34,969 bases of DNA, from positions 1 to 34,969 of the forward strand of contig JAEWNJ010000118.1 in assembly GCA_023392795.1 (NCBI GenBank), written 5' to 3'. A model generated the notes under the pieces. It saw only the letters and a program-made list of their open reading frames with translations. It did no database searches and was not told the origin of the DNA. This stretch comes from Candidatus Cloacimonadota bacterium. Its GTDB lineage: Bacteria > Cloacimonadota > Cloacimonadia > Cloacimonadales > Cloacimonadaceae. Positions 14,648 through 24,196 of this stretch are shown here, in pieces. The translations under genes were made by a program, and so were the position numbers. The stretch's first letter is position 1; each line of letters opens with the position of its first letter.

Positions 14648-15735
14648 TGAAAAACTATGTGATGATCCCACTCCTGTTGATCCTGAGCCTCAGCGCTTGC
14701 GGGAAGAAAGATAAAGCTGCCCCCGAGGGCAAAATGCCCGGTAATGACGATCGCCAGGCCGTGATGGTGGAAAGCCTCAGCCGGCAGAACATCGATGACT
14801 ACATTACCGTTTCCGGAAAACTGGAAGGCATTACGGATATCACGATGAGCAGTGAAAGCAGCGGCCGTCTGTTGGAGCTATATAAGAAACTGGGTGACTA
14901 TGTAAATCCCGGCGATCGCATCGGCAGGCTGGAGAATGAAGTTACCCGCATCCGCATGGATCAGGCTCAGGCGGCATTCAATTCCGCGCAAAGTGCATTG
15001 CAGAATGCCACCAAAAACCGGGATTACGCCATTACTGCCAGAGAAATGAGATTAATCTCTGAGGTGGAATACGTTGGCGCTCTTTCCGCTTACGATGGCG
15101 CCAAAGCTGCTTTCGACGGGGCAAATGCCGGGCTGGAACAAGCTCGCCTGGCTTATAACAACAGCTACCTTCTGGCTCCCGCCAAAGGCAGGATATCCTA
15201 TCTGAATGTGGCTCAAGGGCAGTATATAAACCAGGGCATGCCGATCGCCAATATCACGGATGCCGGAACCCTGATCCTGAAAAGCGGAGTGGGCGAAAGC
15301 CAGATCGCAAAGATCCGGGACGGCCTGGCCGCAGATATCGAATATCAGGGGAAGATCTATCGGGGCAGAATTCGTGGATGGGGCATCAAACCCATGATCG
15401 CATCGGCAAATTACCCCATCGAGATAGAGGTTCCCGGTGCCAAAGACCTGCTTCCGGGCATGGTGGTGAGGGCAAAGATCAAGACCAAAACCTATCAGAA
15501 CCTGCTGGCTACCTCACTGACCAATATCGCCAAAGAATTTGATAAAAACTACCTCTGGATCGTTCAGAGCTCTGAAGATGGCAAGACGCAAAAAGCGGAA
15601 CGTCACGAAGTGGAATTGGGGCTGATCATCGGGCAATACGTGGAAATCCTCTCCGGAGCTGAAGAGGGGGATGTGATCGTGATTTCCGGCAGCGAAAACC
15701 TGGAAGACGGCTCCCCCGTGAAGATCCGTCAGTAA
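14647..15735 (+). CDS. RND efflux periplasmic adaptor (membrane fusion lipoprotein)
   Basis: This 362-residue HlyD/AcrA-type adaptor starts with a lipoprotein signal ending in LSLSACGKK, so it is anchored in the inner membrane by lipid. The order is typical: a barrel-sandwich (lipoyl) half with SSESSGRLLELYKKLGDYVNPGDRIGRLEN, a helical hairpin (RMDQAQAAFNSAQSALQNATKN and later AFDGANAGLEQARLAYNNS), the second lipoyl half (LLAPAKGRISYLNVAQGQYINQG), then beta-barrel and membrane-proximal domains with GLIIGQYVEILSGAEEGDVIV. It bridges the RND pump and the TolC-type duct. The ATG overlaps the preceding stop by one base and has AGGA upstream; a TTG one codon earlier is unlikely. Confidence 0.93.
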   Translation: MKNYVMIPLLLILSLSACGKKDKAAPEGKMPGNDDRQAVMVESLSRQNIDDYITVSGKLEGITDITMSSESSGRLLELYKKLGDYVNPGDRIGRLENEVTRIRMDQAQAAFNSAQSALQNATKNRDYAITAREMRLISEVEYVGALSAYDGAKAAFDGANAGLEQARLAYNNSYLLAPAKGRISYLNVAQGQYINQGMPIANITDAGTLILKSGVGESQIAKIRDGLAADIEYQGKIYRGRIRGWGIKPMIASANYPIEIEVPGAKDLLPGMVVRAKIKTKTYQNLLATSLTNIAKEFDKNYLWIVQSSEDGKTQKAERHEVELGLIIGQYVEILSGAEEGDVIVISGSENLEDGSPVKIRQ

Positions 15736-15741
15736 GGGGAA

Positions 15742-18700
15742 ATGATGTTTTCTGTAGCAAAAACAGCACTGAAGTACTCGATCCTGGTAAATATGCTCAC
15801 TCTCGCCATTCTGGCTTTTGGATTGATCGCCATGGTCACCATGCCCCGGGAGGAATTTCCCGCGGTGGATTTTGGTACCACTCTGGTGGTGGTGATCTAT
15901 CCCGGAGTGTCGCCAGCGGAGATCGAGCAATTGATCGTACATAAGCTGGAAGTGGAGCTGAGCGATCTGGACGATCTGGATTACATCGGCGCTACGGCGC
16001 AGGAAGGACGCGCCACCATCCAGGTAGTGTTTACGCCAGCGGTATCCTCGGAAGAAGCTTTCGATAGAGTTAGCCGCGAAGTGGCCAAGATCACCGATCT
16101 CCCGGATGATGCCATGGATCCGGTGATCATCCGCCTGAATATGCGCGAAGTAAACCCCATAGCGCAGGTTGCCATCAGCGGCAAAGGGATGTCTGCCGAA
16201 AGCCTGCGTGTGATTGCCGATAATCTGGAGACCGGGCTGCTGGAGATAAAGGACATCTCAAAAGTGGAAGCTATCGGAGCCCGCGAACGCCAGATCTGGG
16301 TGGACGCGGATCAAACGAAGCTGGATGCCTACGGCATTACCCTCAGCGATATTTCAGCTTCCTTAAGTGCCCGCAATTTGAACATCCCCGGAGGCTCCGC
16401 CCGCTTTGGTAAGCTGGAATTCCTGGTGAGAAGCCTGGGGGAATTTAACGATGTACAGGAATTGAACGATCTCATCCTGGTCTCCGATGCATCGGGTCGC
16501 TCCATCCGTGTGCAGGACGTAGCCACGGTGAGGGATACTTTGGAAAAACCGGCATCAATCGCCCGGCTGAATGGCAATGAATCTGTATCCATCTTTCTCT
16601 ACAAAAAGGCCAGTGGCAATATCATCTCGATCATCGAAGAGGTGCGCAGCTATGTGAAGGATTACGAGAGAAACGTTCCCGGTGTGGAAATCAGCGTGCG
16701 CAATGACGGCTCCATAGACGTGAAGAATGGGATTCGGGCTCTGGGTTCCAGCGCCTTGATCGGCATCCTGTTGGTTTTTACCGCGCTCTTCATCTTTCTG
16801 GGCTGGCGCAATGCGCTGCTGGCGTCTTTCGGCATTCCGCTTTCGGTGCTGATCACCTTTGTGATCGTCCCATACTTTGATATTACTCTGAACAACCTCA
16901 CCATCTTTGGTCTGATCATCGTGGTGGGCATGGTGGTGGATAATTCCATCGTGGTGCTGGAAAACATACATCGCTATCGCGAAGAGGGCTACTGTCACAA
17001 GGATGCCATCGTGATGGGCGTGGATCAGGTGATCTGGCCGGTATTTTCGTCCACATTGACCACGGTGTCTGCTTTCATGCCCCTGCTCCTCTTGGAAGGC
17101 GTGATGGGGCAATTCCTGGGGGTATTTCCCATAGTGGTATCCATCGCCCTGCTGGGCAGTTGGTTTCAGAGTATGGTGGTATTGCCCAATAACGTGTATC
17201 AGTTTGGCAAACATGAACCAAGCAAGGAAGATCGCAGCACCCGACTCATCAAGCCGCTGGTCAGGGTCTACCAAAGAGGTGTGGTAGCTGCACTCAAGCA
17301 CCGTCAGATAACGATCTGGGGCACTATCGCCCTGCTGGTAGCATCCTTTGCCATTCTGGGCTCGGGAGCCATCAGCTTCGAGTTTTTCCCCACTACTCCT
17401 TCGCAGACCATCATGTTGCAGATTCAAACGCCGGTGGGCTCCACTCTGGATGAGACCTACAGCATCGTGACCCAAGTGGAGGATTTCCTCGGGAATATGC
17501 CGCAAAAAGCGGATATCACCGATGTGGTGTCCAATGTGGGCGCCATGGGCGGGGAAACGCAGCGCAATTTCGTCAGTAATGCTGCGCAGGTCAACATCGA
17601 TCTGGTGGACGTGAAGGAAATGCAATACACTCACGATGAGATACGCAATAGCATCCGGGAGTTTTGTGAAGATCTGCCCGGCCTTTACTCTTACCGGTTT
17701 TCAGCCGGTCAAAGCGGGCCTCCCGTGGGTAACGATGTGGATATCCGCATCAAGGGACCCTCGCTGGAGCGCCTGGCCTTCATCGCCGACGTGATCAAGG
17801 GCTATCTGCGCGATATCCCAGGCGTCACCGATATCGATGATTCCTATGACACCGGCAAAAAAGAAGTCCGCATCCTGCCGCATCATGAGAAACTGGCCAT
17901 TGCGGGCCTTACGGTGGCGCAGATCGCTTCCACCATCCGCACTGCCTCCACCGGCCTGGAAGTGAGCCAGTATCGCGGGGATGGCGTGGACGAGCACCCG
18001 CTGATCCTGAAGCTGGACGATAAATACACCGCCGATCTGGAAAACCTGAAGGATCTGAAGATCAGAACCCGTAGCGGTGACCTGATCGCCATCAGAGACC
18101 TGGCGGATTTTGAGATCGCATCCTCCATCTCGCGCATCGAACATCGCGATTCTGACCGCGTATTGCGGGTTACCGCCAGCGTGAGCACCTATGAAGAGAA
18201 TGGCAAAAGCAAACGCCGCAGCCCAGCCGAGGTGCAAGCCATCCTGAGCGGTAGCCGCATCGGCAATCAAAGCGGTCTGCTGGATAATTTCAGCCAGAGG
18301 TTCCCCGGCTATTCTTATGAGTTTGGCGGTGTGCAGGAACAGCAGCGCAAGAGTTATGCCTCCATGGGACGGCTGTTTATCCTGGCCTTGCTCTTGATCT
18401 ACACCATCCTGGCCAGCCAGTTCCGCAGCTACGTCCAGCCCATCGTGGTGATGACCACCATCCCCTTCGCCTTCATCGGAGTCATCATCGGGCTACTGGT
18501 AACCGGTCTGCCCTTCTCGCTGAATACCCTGATCTCGGTGGTGGCCCTGGCCGGAGTGGTGGTAAACAACGCCATCCTGCTCATCGATTTCATCAATCAG
18601 GAGCGGGAAAAGGGCACAGATCGCTGGCACGCCATCGTCAATAGCGGTTCCGTGCGTCTGCGTCCGATCATTTTGACCACCACCACCACGGTTGCCGCCA

Positions 18701-18918
18701 TGCTGCCGCTGGTGTTTTCCTCCGATCCATCATCTCAGGCCTGGCGTCCGCTGGCGGTCAGTTTCACCTTTGGGCTGCTCTTTGCATCGGCGCTCACCCT
18801 CTTCATCATCCCGGTGATCTACTCTATGGTGGATAGCTTCTTTGGCAAGTTTGGCTTCACCAGATTCAAGGAACACAAGAAGTTCAGCGAAGTGATGGAG
18901 TGCAAAACTCAGGATTAA
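15742..18918 (+). CDS. RND-family efflux permease (AcrB/MmpL superfamily)
   Basis: The 1,058-residue product is a full-length RND pump with two repeats of one TM helix, a large periplasmic loop and five or six further TM helices. Diagnostic segments are FGTTLVVVIYPGVSPAEIEQLIV near the N-terminus, GMVVDNSIVVLENIHRYREEG in TM4 with the proton-relay Asp pair replaced by the common V-V-D-N form, and AGVVVNNAILLIDFINQERE in the second half. The HME/HAE subclass is uncertain, so the substrate could be a drug, bile-type compound or lipid. It starts 6 bases after the adaptor stop with AGGGGA before the ATG. With the two upstream genes it forms a complete tripartite pump. Confidence 0.95.
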   Translation: MMFSVAKTALKYSILVNMLTLAILAFGLIAMVTMPREEFPAVDFGTTLVVVIYPGVSPAEIEQLIVHKLEVELSDLDDLDYIGATAQEGRATIQVVFTPAVSSEEAFDRVSREVAKITDLPDDAMDPVIIRLNMREVNPIAQVAISGKGMSAESLRVIADNLETGLLEIKDISKVEAIGARERQIWVDADQTKLDAYGITLSDISASLSARNLNIPGGSARFGKLEFLVRSLGEFNDVQELNDLILVSDASGRSIRVQDVATVRDTLEKPASIARLNGNESVSIFLYKKASGNIISIIEEVRSYVKDYERNVPGVEISVRNDGSIDVKNGIRALGSSALIGILLVFTALFIFLGWRNALLASFGIPLSVLITFVIVPYFDITLNNLTIFGLIIVVGMVVDNSIVVLENIHRYREEGYCHKDAIVMGVDQVIWPVFSSTLTTVSAFMPLLLLEGVMGQFLGVFPIVVSIALLGSWFQSMVVLPNNVYQFGKHEPSKEDRSTRLIKPLVRVYQRGVVAALKHRQITIWGTIALLVASFAILGSGAISFEFFPTTPSQTIMLQIQTPVGSTLDETYSIVTQVEDFLGNMPQKADITDVVSNVGAMGGETQRNFVSNAAQVNIDLVDVKEMQYTHDEIRNSIREFCEDLPGLYSYRFSAGQSGPPVGNDVDIRIKGPSLERLAFIADVIKGYLRDIPGVTDIDDSYDTGKKEVRILPHHEKLAIAGLTVAQIASTIRTASTGLEVSQYRGDGVDEHPLILKLDDKYTADLENLKDLKIRTRSGDLIAIRDLADFEIASSISRIEHRDSDRVLRVTASVSTYEENGKSKRRSPAEVQAILSGSRIGNQSGLLDNFSQRFPGYSYEFGGVQEQQRKSYASMGRLFILALLLIYTILASQFRSYVQPIVVMTTIPFAFIGVIIGLLVTGLPFSLNTLISVVALAGVVVNNAILLIDFINQEREKGTDRWHAIVNSGSVRLRPIILTTTTTVAAMLPLVFSSDPSSQAWRPLAVSFTFGLLFASALTLFIIPVIYSMVDSFFGKFGFTRFKEHKKFSEVMECKTQD

Positions 18919-18942
18919 GTAAACTAGATAAACGGAGAACAC

Positions 18943-19470
18943 ATGAACGCTTACATTCAGTGGGTACAAGCTTACCCCATCAGCAGTTCCATGCTGCAAT
19001 TCGCCATCCTCGGCACCCTGGGAGAGATCATCTCCAAATGGGTGGTGCAGAAGAGCTTCAAATATCCTTTTGGCCCCTTTCTTACCATCTGGAAGATGAT
19101 CGTATGGGCGATCCTTGCTGTAGGCATCAAATATGCCTTCAAGGGCTTTACCGGCTATGTGGAATACCTGATGGATCACGGGATGTGGCCTGTCTTTGCA
19201 GAGCGCAGCCTTGGCCATGCCTTCAGTGTATCGGCCATGATGAATCTGCAGTTTGGTCTCTTTTTGGTGATCATCCACCGCGTTTTGGACAACATCCCGG
19301 AGAAGGTAAAAAACTGGAAGAATCTGCACAAAGGCATGTATTCCCTGCTCTGGTTCTGGATTCCCGCGCATACTGTCACCTTCATGCTGCCAGATGCCCT
19401 GAGGATAGGCCTGGCGGCAGTATGGTCCCTGGCTTTGGGACTCATACTGGGCTTTTACAACAGGAAATAG
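18943..19470 (+). CDS. Small multi-pass membrane protein, unknown function
   Basis: The 175-residue protein has four or five hydrophobic segments and no catalytic motif I can name. The N-terminal half (LQFAILGTLGEIISKWVVQ) and the C-terminal half (WFWIPAHTVTFMLPDALRIGLAAVWSLALGLIL) vaguely recall Mpv17/PMP22-type proteins, in which a late W-x-x-P segment is followed by 'nf..vP...R' and a final helix. That resemblance is weak and could be topological only. CGGAG precedes the ATG. It lies 24 bases after the RND pump and 18 bases before comEC in the same direction, so it may be part of either unit. Confidence 0.65.
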   Translation: MNAYIQWVQAYPISSSMLQFAILGTLGEIISKWVVQKSFKYPFGPFLTIWKMIVWAILAVGIKYAFKGFTGYVEYLMDHGMWPVFAERSLGHAFSVSAMMNLQFGLFLVIIHRVLDNIPEKVKNWKNLHKGMYSLLWFWIPAHTVTFMLPDALRIGLAAVWSLALGLILGFYNRK

Positions 19471-19488
19471 CGATCCCAGCGTAATCTG

Positions 19489-21762
19489 ATGCCCGACAAG
19501 TCCATCCATCCGCTTCCGGCGCCGATGCTTTTCCCCGTCATATTTTGGGCGGCTGGGATCATACTGGCGCGCTGGCTGTCGGTGGAGATCTGGATTCCTG
19601 TCGGCATGGCGATATTACTCTTTGCTTTCGCGCTGAGATTCCGGCCTTTCCGACCTTACCTGATACTCCTGCTTTTTCTGGTGCTGGGATTCTTACGTTA
19701 CAGCATCAGTACAGGATCTCCGGGAGTGCTGGAAAAAGCCCTGGCGGATAGGACTATCCTGCGCCAGGAAGTAAGCTTCCGGGTGATCCGGCGCATGTCG
19801 GAACGAGCCCTGGCGGTGGAACTGAGCAGAATTGCCGGGATTGAGGTGCGCGAGCAATTACTGCTCTTTGATGAAGGCGAATTCAGCCCCGGTGCGGCAT
19901 ACACCGCGCTGGCCGATATCAGAAGGCTGAGTGCTGATCCCATCCTGGATATTTATCCCAATCGCTTCGCGGGCAGTCTTACGCTGGTGCTGCCGGCAGT
20001 GCGCGATCCCGCAGCGGGGGAAAAGCAGTACCTGTCCAAACCGGCAGATTTCGTCTTTGAGCGCCTGAAGCCGCTCCCTAAGGAGCACGCAGCCCTGGCA
20101 CGAGCTCTACTGCTGAGCGATTCCGCCCTCAAAAGCACGGACAAAATCCTGCTCTCTCGGGCAGGAATCAGCCATCTGGTGGTGGTAAGCGGATTACACG
20201 TGCTGTTCTTGTACTTCATCATCATCACAGTGCTGCGCTTCTTCCTGCCCTTCCGCGTGGCAGATGTCGCTTTTCTCATTGTGATCGGCGCATTCGCGGC
20301 ATTGAACCATTGGGCGGCCCCGATCAGCCGGGCGATTCTGATGATCGGCATTGGCATGATGGCAAAATGGCTGTCCCGACCGCTCTCTTCCGGGCAGAAC
20401 CTCAGCCTGAGTCTCCTTATCATCACCCTGATCAGCCCGGATCAGCTCTTCAGTGTCGGTCTCATCCTATCATTTACGGCAGTCGCGATCATCGTGTTTG
20501 CCCTGCCCAAATTGCCCCGCATCAAGCAGGCATCACCACTGGTAAATGGCTCCATCAGCTTGCTGAACTACATGCTGCTCAGTTTGGTGGTAGGCGTTGG
20601 CATGCTGCCTTTGACTTTGTACTATTTTGGCACGGCATCCTTGAACGGAGTGCTTGGCATTCTACTGGGATTACCGCTGATATCTGCGCTTTTGGCCCTT
20701 GCCCTGACCATCCTGATCTTTCCCATCGGGCCTTTTTATCAGGCCTTTGCTGCCGTAGCCAATCTCTGGCAATGGTGGCTGGAGTTTTGCGCTCGCCTGC
20801 CCTTCCAGCTCAGCGATCATTGGCTCGCCGCGGGGCAGAGTATCGCGGTGGGACTGGTGCTCGTAGCACTCATGCTCCTGATGCAGGCCCGTCTAAAGGG
20901 TCGCTTTAGATATGCCCTGGCCTTGCTTTTGATCGCTGCGGGACTCTTCTTCTGGCCGCGTGGGGCGCGAAACCGGATCACTTTGTACAATGCCGGAACG
21001 GCGGATTGCAGCCTCATCCACACCTCATATGGCAGCACGGTGATGATCGATACGGGAGGGGTCAGCACGCAGAGGGCGGAGACGGCTTTGGCTGATTCCA
21101 CCATTCTGGGGGGAGATTCCTGGGCGGAAAAGAAACTGATTCCCGCGCTGCAAAGAACCGGGGTAAAGACCATCGACTATTTGATCCTGACGCATCTGCA
21201 CAGTGATCACGCCGGAGGCTTGGCTGCCATCTGCAAACGCCTGAGGGTGAAGAATATCCTCATCAGTCGCCAAGCCTTCAGCTCCAGGGATTGGCAGATG
21301 CTGAGCGGCGCGATAGATCTGTCCGGCACCCGCGTTCATGCCCTTGCTGATACTCTGAGTCTGCATTTCGGGAAGCAAACGCTCACTATAGTCCATCCCG
21401 ACAAGGGCTTTACTGCTACAGATGAAAACAATGCCTCCCTCGTTTGCCGCTTTGATGATACAGTGCGTCGCTATCTCTTCACTGGTGATATCGAGGCTGA
21501 GGCGGAAGGCTATCTCCTGGCCAATTATCCTGATCTTTTGGCTGCTGACATACTCAAAGTGCCCCACCACGGCTCACGGGGCAGTTCCACGGCAGCTTTT
21601 CTGGATGCCGTAAAGGCAGAGGAAGCGTGGATAAGCTGTACCGCAAGCAACGTCCATGGCTTTCCTCACGCGGAGACACTGCAGCGCTTGACAGCGGCGG
21701 GCATGGAGGTTCTGACCACTGCGGGAGGCAGTATCAGCCGGCCTTTAGCACAAAAAGATTGA
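19489..21762 (+). CDS. comEC: ComEC/Rec2-family DNA uptake channel protein
   Basis: ComEC forms the inner-membrane pore for single-stranded DNA in natural transformation. The 757 residues have an N-terminal TM pair and OB-like region, a central Competence domain with many TM helices (SRAGISHLVVVSGLHVLFLYFII near residue 225 is the characteristic H-L-x-x-x-S-G-L-H motif), and a C-terminal metallo-beta-lactamase-fold domain with THLHSDH (residues 568-574) as the metal-binding motif, plus KVPHHGSRGSS later. All three domains are present. No other competence gene is in the window, so transformation competence is not established. The ATG at 19489 has only a weak upstream ribosome-binding sequence. 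Confidence 0.92.
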   Translation: MPDKSIHPLPAPMLFPVIFWAAGIILARWLSVEIWIPVGMAILLFAFALRFRPFRPYLILLLFLVLGFLRYSISTGSPGVLEKALADRTILRQEVSFRVIRRMSERALAVELSRIAGIEVREQLLLFDEGEFSPGAAYTALADIRRLSADPILDIYPNRFAGSLTLVLPAVRDPAAGEKQYLSKPADFVFERLKPLPKEHAALARALLLSDSALKSTDKILLSRAGISHLVVVSGLHVLFLYFIIITVLRFFLPFRVADVAFLIVIGAFAALNHWAAPISRAILMIGIGMMAKWLSRPLSSGQNLSLSLLIITLISPDQLFSVGLILSFTAVAIIVFALPKLPRIKQASPLVNGSISLLNYMLLSLVVGVGMLPLTLYYFGTASLNGVLGILLGLPLISALLALALTILIFPIGPFYQAFAAVANLWQWWLEFCARLPFQLSDHWLAAGQSIAVGLVLVALMLLMQARLKGRFRYALALLLIAAGLFFWPRGARNRITLYNAGTADCSLIHTSYGSTVMIDTGGVSTQRAETALADSTILGGDSWAEKKLIPALQRTGVKTIDYLILTHLHSDHAGGLAAICKRLRVKNILISRQAFSSRDWQMLSGAIDLSGTRVHALADTLSLHFGKQTLTIVHPDKGFTATDENNASLVCRFDDTVRRYLFTGDIEAEAEGYLLANYPDLLAADILKVPHHGSRGSSTAAFLDAVKAEEAWISCTASNVHGFPHAETLQRLTAAGMEVLTTAGGSISRPLAQKD

Positions 21763-21826
21763 CAATAGAACTCATATCCAGGAATTGATATCGCTATACC
21801 AAGTTTGCAAGCAGAGAGGTCAGTGC

Positions 21827-23407
21827 ATGGTAAAGAAGCCGAAATCAGCATCCCCGGGTATGATGGAGATTTTTGATCTGATCGAACCCCTGGGCAGTTT
21901 TACTGCCACGGTGAAGCGTAAGAAGCTTGCCCAACACGGCCTTACGCTCCTCCAGGCGCGCGATGCATACGCCGCCAGGGCGGATATGATCGCCTGCCTG
22001 AAGAAATCCGGACAGCATAAATGGCAGGATATCTTTAGCCATCTGACTCCCTTTACCATAACGCAGCACCAGCATGTATACGCTCTGGCCGATCTCTTTG
22101 AAATAAAAAGCTTTATCTACCATTACCAGAGCATGCGGGCCTACGCGATGCTGCACGATTTACAGCATTATCCCCTGCCCGATCTGACCCCTGTTTTCAC
22201 GCTGCTTGATCCCGAAAAGTCAGGTCTGCCGGTCTTTCGGCTCTCACCCCTGTTTAGCCCGGAATTGCTGCGGTTGGATAGAGAGCGCCAGCGATGCAAC
22301 CTGAAGCTGCAAAAAGTCCGTCTAAGCTTGCTGGAAACCGCAAAAGAGGAACTGGGACTGCCAAAATTGAAGGAAAGCTTCTGCCTCTCCCGGGACGAGC
22401 AGGATCTCATCAATAAACTTAGTGGCAGCACCCATTTTGTCCTCAGCGCTCAGAGCGTGGCGAATCTCAGCTACAGCCTCGCCGATTCCGCGGAAAGCAA
22501 CGCCATTAAAGCAGAGATCGCCAAACTGAATGACCTCATTGAATGCGAGGAAGAGCAGATCAGAGGTGAGCTCAGCCGCGAATTACATCAGCACCGGAAG
22601 CTCATCAATATGGCAGTAGATACCTGCAGCGAACTGGCCTGGGACTATATGCTGGCAGATTTTACCCTGAAGTATGGCTGCTGCATTCCAACTCTGTGCG
22701 AGTCCGGGGACGGGATAGTGATCAGCTCCGCCCGAAACCTGCCGCTGGAACTCAGTTTACAAAAGCAAAAGCGGGCATATCAGAGCCTGGATATCAGCCT
22801 GGATCACCCCATCAATCTGATCACGGGGCCGAATATGGGCGGCAAATCCAGTCTGCTTCGATGCGTGGCGCAGTTTGCCGAATTGGCGCGGCGGGCCATT
22901 CCAGTGCCTGCCCAAAGTGCTGTGATGCCTATATTTGATTATGTTTATTGCAATTACGAGCAGGAGGACGACAATCTCTCGTCCTTCGGCAAGGAAGTGG
23001 TGGCCTTCAGTAATGCTTTGGGGCAGAAGGGCAAGGGACTGTTCTTGCTGGATGAGTTTGCCCGCGGCACCAATCCCTATGAGGGTGAAGCACTGGCCAC
23101 AGCTGTGCTGGACTACCTGCGCACTACGCCGCATTTTTGCCTTGCCGCCACGCATTACACCAAGCCGGCGCACCTTTCCGGCATCAAGCATTACCGGATC
23201 AAGGGCGTGGATCACTTCATGGGTGAGACCAATAATCTGGGATTTCTCCTGGAAGACCGGCTCAAAGCTCTTGCCGCAGCGATGGATTACAGCCTGGTGG
23301 AAGCAGATCCGGGCAGCAACCCTCCCCTGGAAGCGATCCGCATCGCGGAGACTCTGGGACTGCCAGCCGAGATCGTAGAAAAAGCAAAAGAGATCAAGGA
23401 TGAATAA
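21827..23407 (+). CDS. MutS-like ATPase lacking mismatch-recognition domains
   Basis: The 526-residue protein ends in a MutS-type ABC ATPase domain with Walker A GPNMGGKS (334-341), Walker B LFLLDEF (Asp409, Glu410) followed by ARGTNPYEG, and the THY.KPAHL segment after it. The N-terminal part is helical and contains a lever-like coiled region, but the N-terminal mismatch-binding and connector domains of MutS are absent, as is the C-terminal Smr domain of MutS2. It therefore resembles MutS-related ATPases such as the lysine aminomutase reactivase KamC rather than a repair enzyme; no aminomutase genes are adjacent. I chose ATG 21827, which has GAGAGG upstream, over the TTG at 21785. Its 3' end overlaps the next gene by 8 bases. 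Confidence 0.8.
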   Translation: MVKKPKSASPGMMEIFDLIEPLGSFTATVKRKKLAQHGLTLLQARDAYAARADMIACLKKSGQHKWQDIFSHLTPFTITQHQHVYALADLFEIKSFIYHYQSMRAYAMLHDLQHYPLPDLTPVFTLLDPEKSGLPVFRLSPLFSPELLRLDRERQRCNLKLQKVRLSLLETAKEELGLPKLKESFCLSRDEQDLINKLSGSTHFVLSAQSVANLSYSLADSAESNAIKAEIAKLNDLIECEEEQIRGELSRELHQHRKLINMAVDTCSELAWDYMLADFTLKYGCCIPTLCESGDGIVISSARNLPLELSLQKQKRAYQSLDISLDHPINLITGPNMGGKSSLLRCVAQFAELARRAIPVPAQSAVMPIFDYVYCNYEQEDDNLSSFGKEVVAFSNALGQKGKGLFLLDEFARGTNPYEGEALATAVLDYLRTTPHFCLAATHYTKPAHLSGIKHYRIKGVDHFMGETNNLGFLLEDRLKALAAAMDYSLVEADPGSNPPLEAIRIAETLGLPAEIVEKAKEIKDE

Positions 23408-24194
23408 GATCAACCTGCAGGAATGCAGCCAACTGGCCCTGGAAACCGGACGCATCATTTTGCAAAGCGGCGGCGCCACAAACCGGGTGGAGCTGATGAT
23501 GCGCAAGGTCTGTGAGGGCTTTGGTTACGACGATTGCGAATCCTTCGTTACCCCCACGGGGATCTTCTTCTCGCTCAGCGATGGGGAAGCGAACATCACC
23601 ACCCGCATCAAACGCATCGAGAATCGCCGCATCGATCTGGGCAAGATAACTCAGGTGAGCCAATTGGTAAATTGTTTGCAGAGTGATAAATGCCACATCA
23701 TGACGCACACTCAGAGCCGGAGTAAAGAGTTCCTCAAAGAGCTCCGGCGCATCGACGGGGAAAATCCCTACCCCATGTGGGTCACCAACCTCTGCGGGGG
23801 AGCCACCAGCGGCTTCTTCTGTCTGCTCTTTGGCGGTTCCTGGACCGAGTTTCTGATCGCTTTCTTCATCGGCATCATCATCAGCGCCAGCCTGAAATAT
23901 ATCTCGCGGCTGCCGGTGAATAACTTCCTGCTCAATGCCATCGCTTCTGCCCTGATCGTGCTGCTGGCAAAGACCATCGACACCTGGGTGCCCTTCATCC
24001 GTCTGGATAACATCATCATCGGCGGCATCATGATCCTGGTGCCGGGTCTGGCGCTCACCAATGCCATTCGCGATACCATGAGCGGAGATCTGGTTTCCGG
24101 TACGGCGCGCGGCGTGGAAGCCATCATCGTTACGATCGCCATCGTAGCCGGCAGCGGTACCATGCTGAAGCTCTGGACTTTATTGGGGTACTAA
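23400..24194 (+). CDS. Threonine/serine exporter family protein (ThrE N-terminal type)
   Basis: This 264-residue protein fits the DUF1212/ThrE N-terminal family, which exports threonine and serine or related amino acids. A cytosolic N-terminal region of about 120 residues has ALETGRIILQSGGATNRVE and FVTPTGIFFSLSDGE, both hallmark stretches. The remainder is about five TM helices, with GGIMILVPGLALTNAIRDTMSGDLVSG matching the conserved 'pG..ltna.rD...gd...G' motif. It overlaps the MutS-like gene by 8 bases and is followed 2 bases later by the second half of the exporter, so the two are the split form of a ThrE transporter. Confidence 0.92.
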   Translation: MNKINLQECSQLALETGRIILQSGGATNRVELMMRKVCEGFGYDDCESFVTPTGIFFSLSDGEANITTRIKRIENRRIDLGKITQVSQLVNCLQSDKCHIMTHTQSRSKEFLKELRRIDGENPYPMWVTNLCGGATSGFFCLLFGGSWTEFLIAFFIGIIISASLKYISRLPVNNFLLNAIASALIVLLAKTIDTWVPFIRLDNIIIGGIMILVPGLALTNAIRDTMSGDLVSGTARGVEAIIVTIAIVAGSGTMLKLWTLLGY

Positions 24195-24196
24195 AG

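Noticed and set aside
16555..17634. Antisense open frame of 359 codons over the RND permease
   Set aside because: It lies wholly inside a well-supported coding gene in the opposite strand and shows histidine-rich, low-information translation typical of antisense frames.
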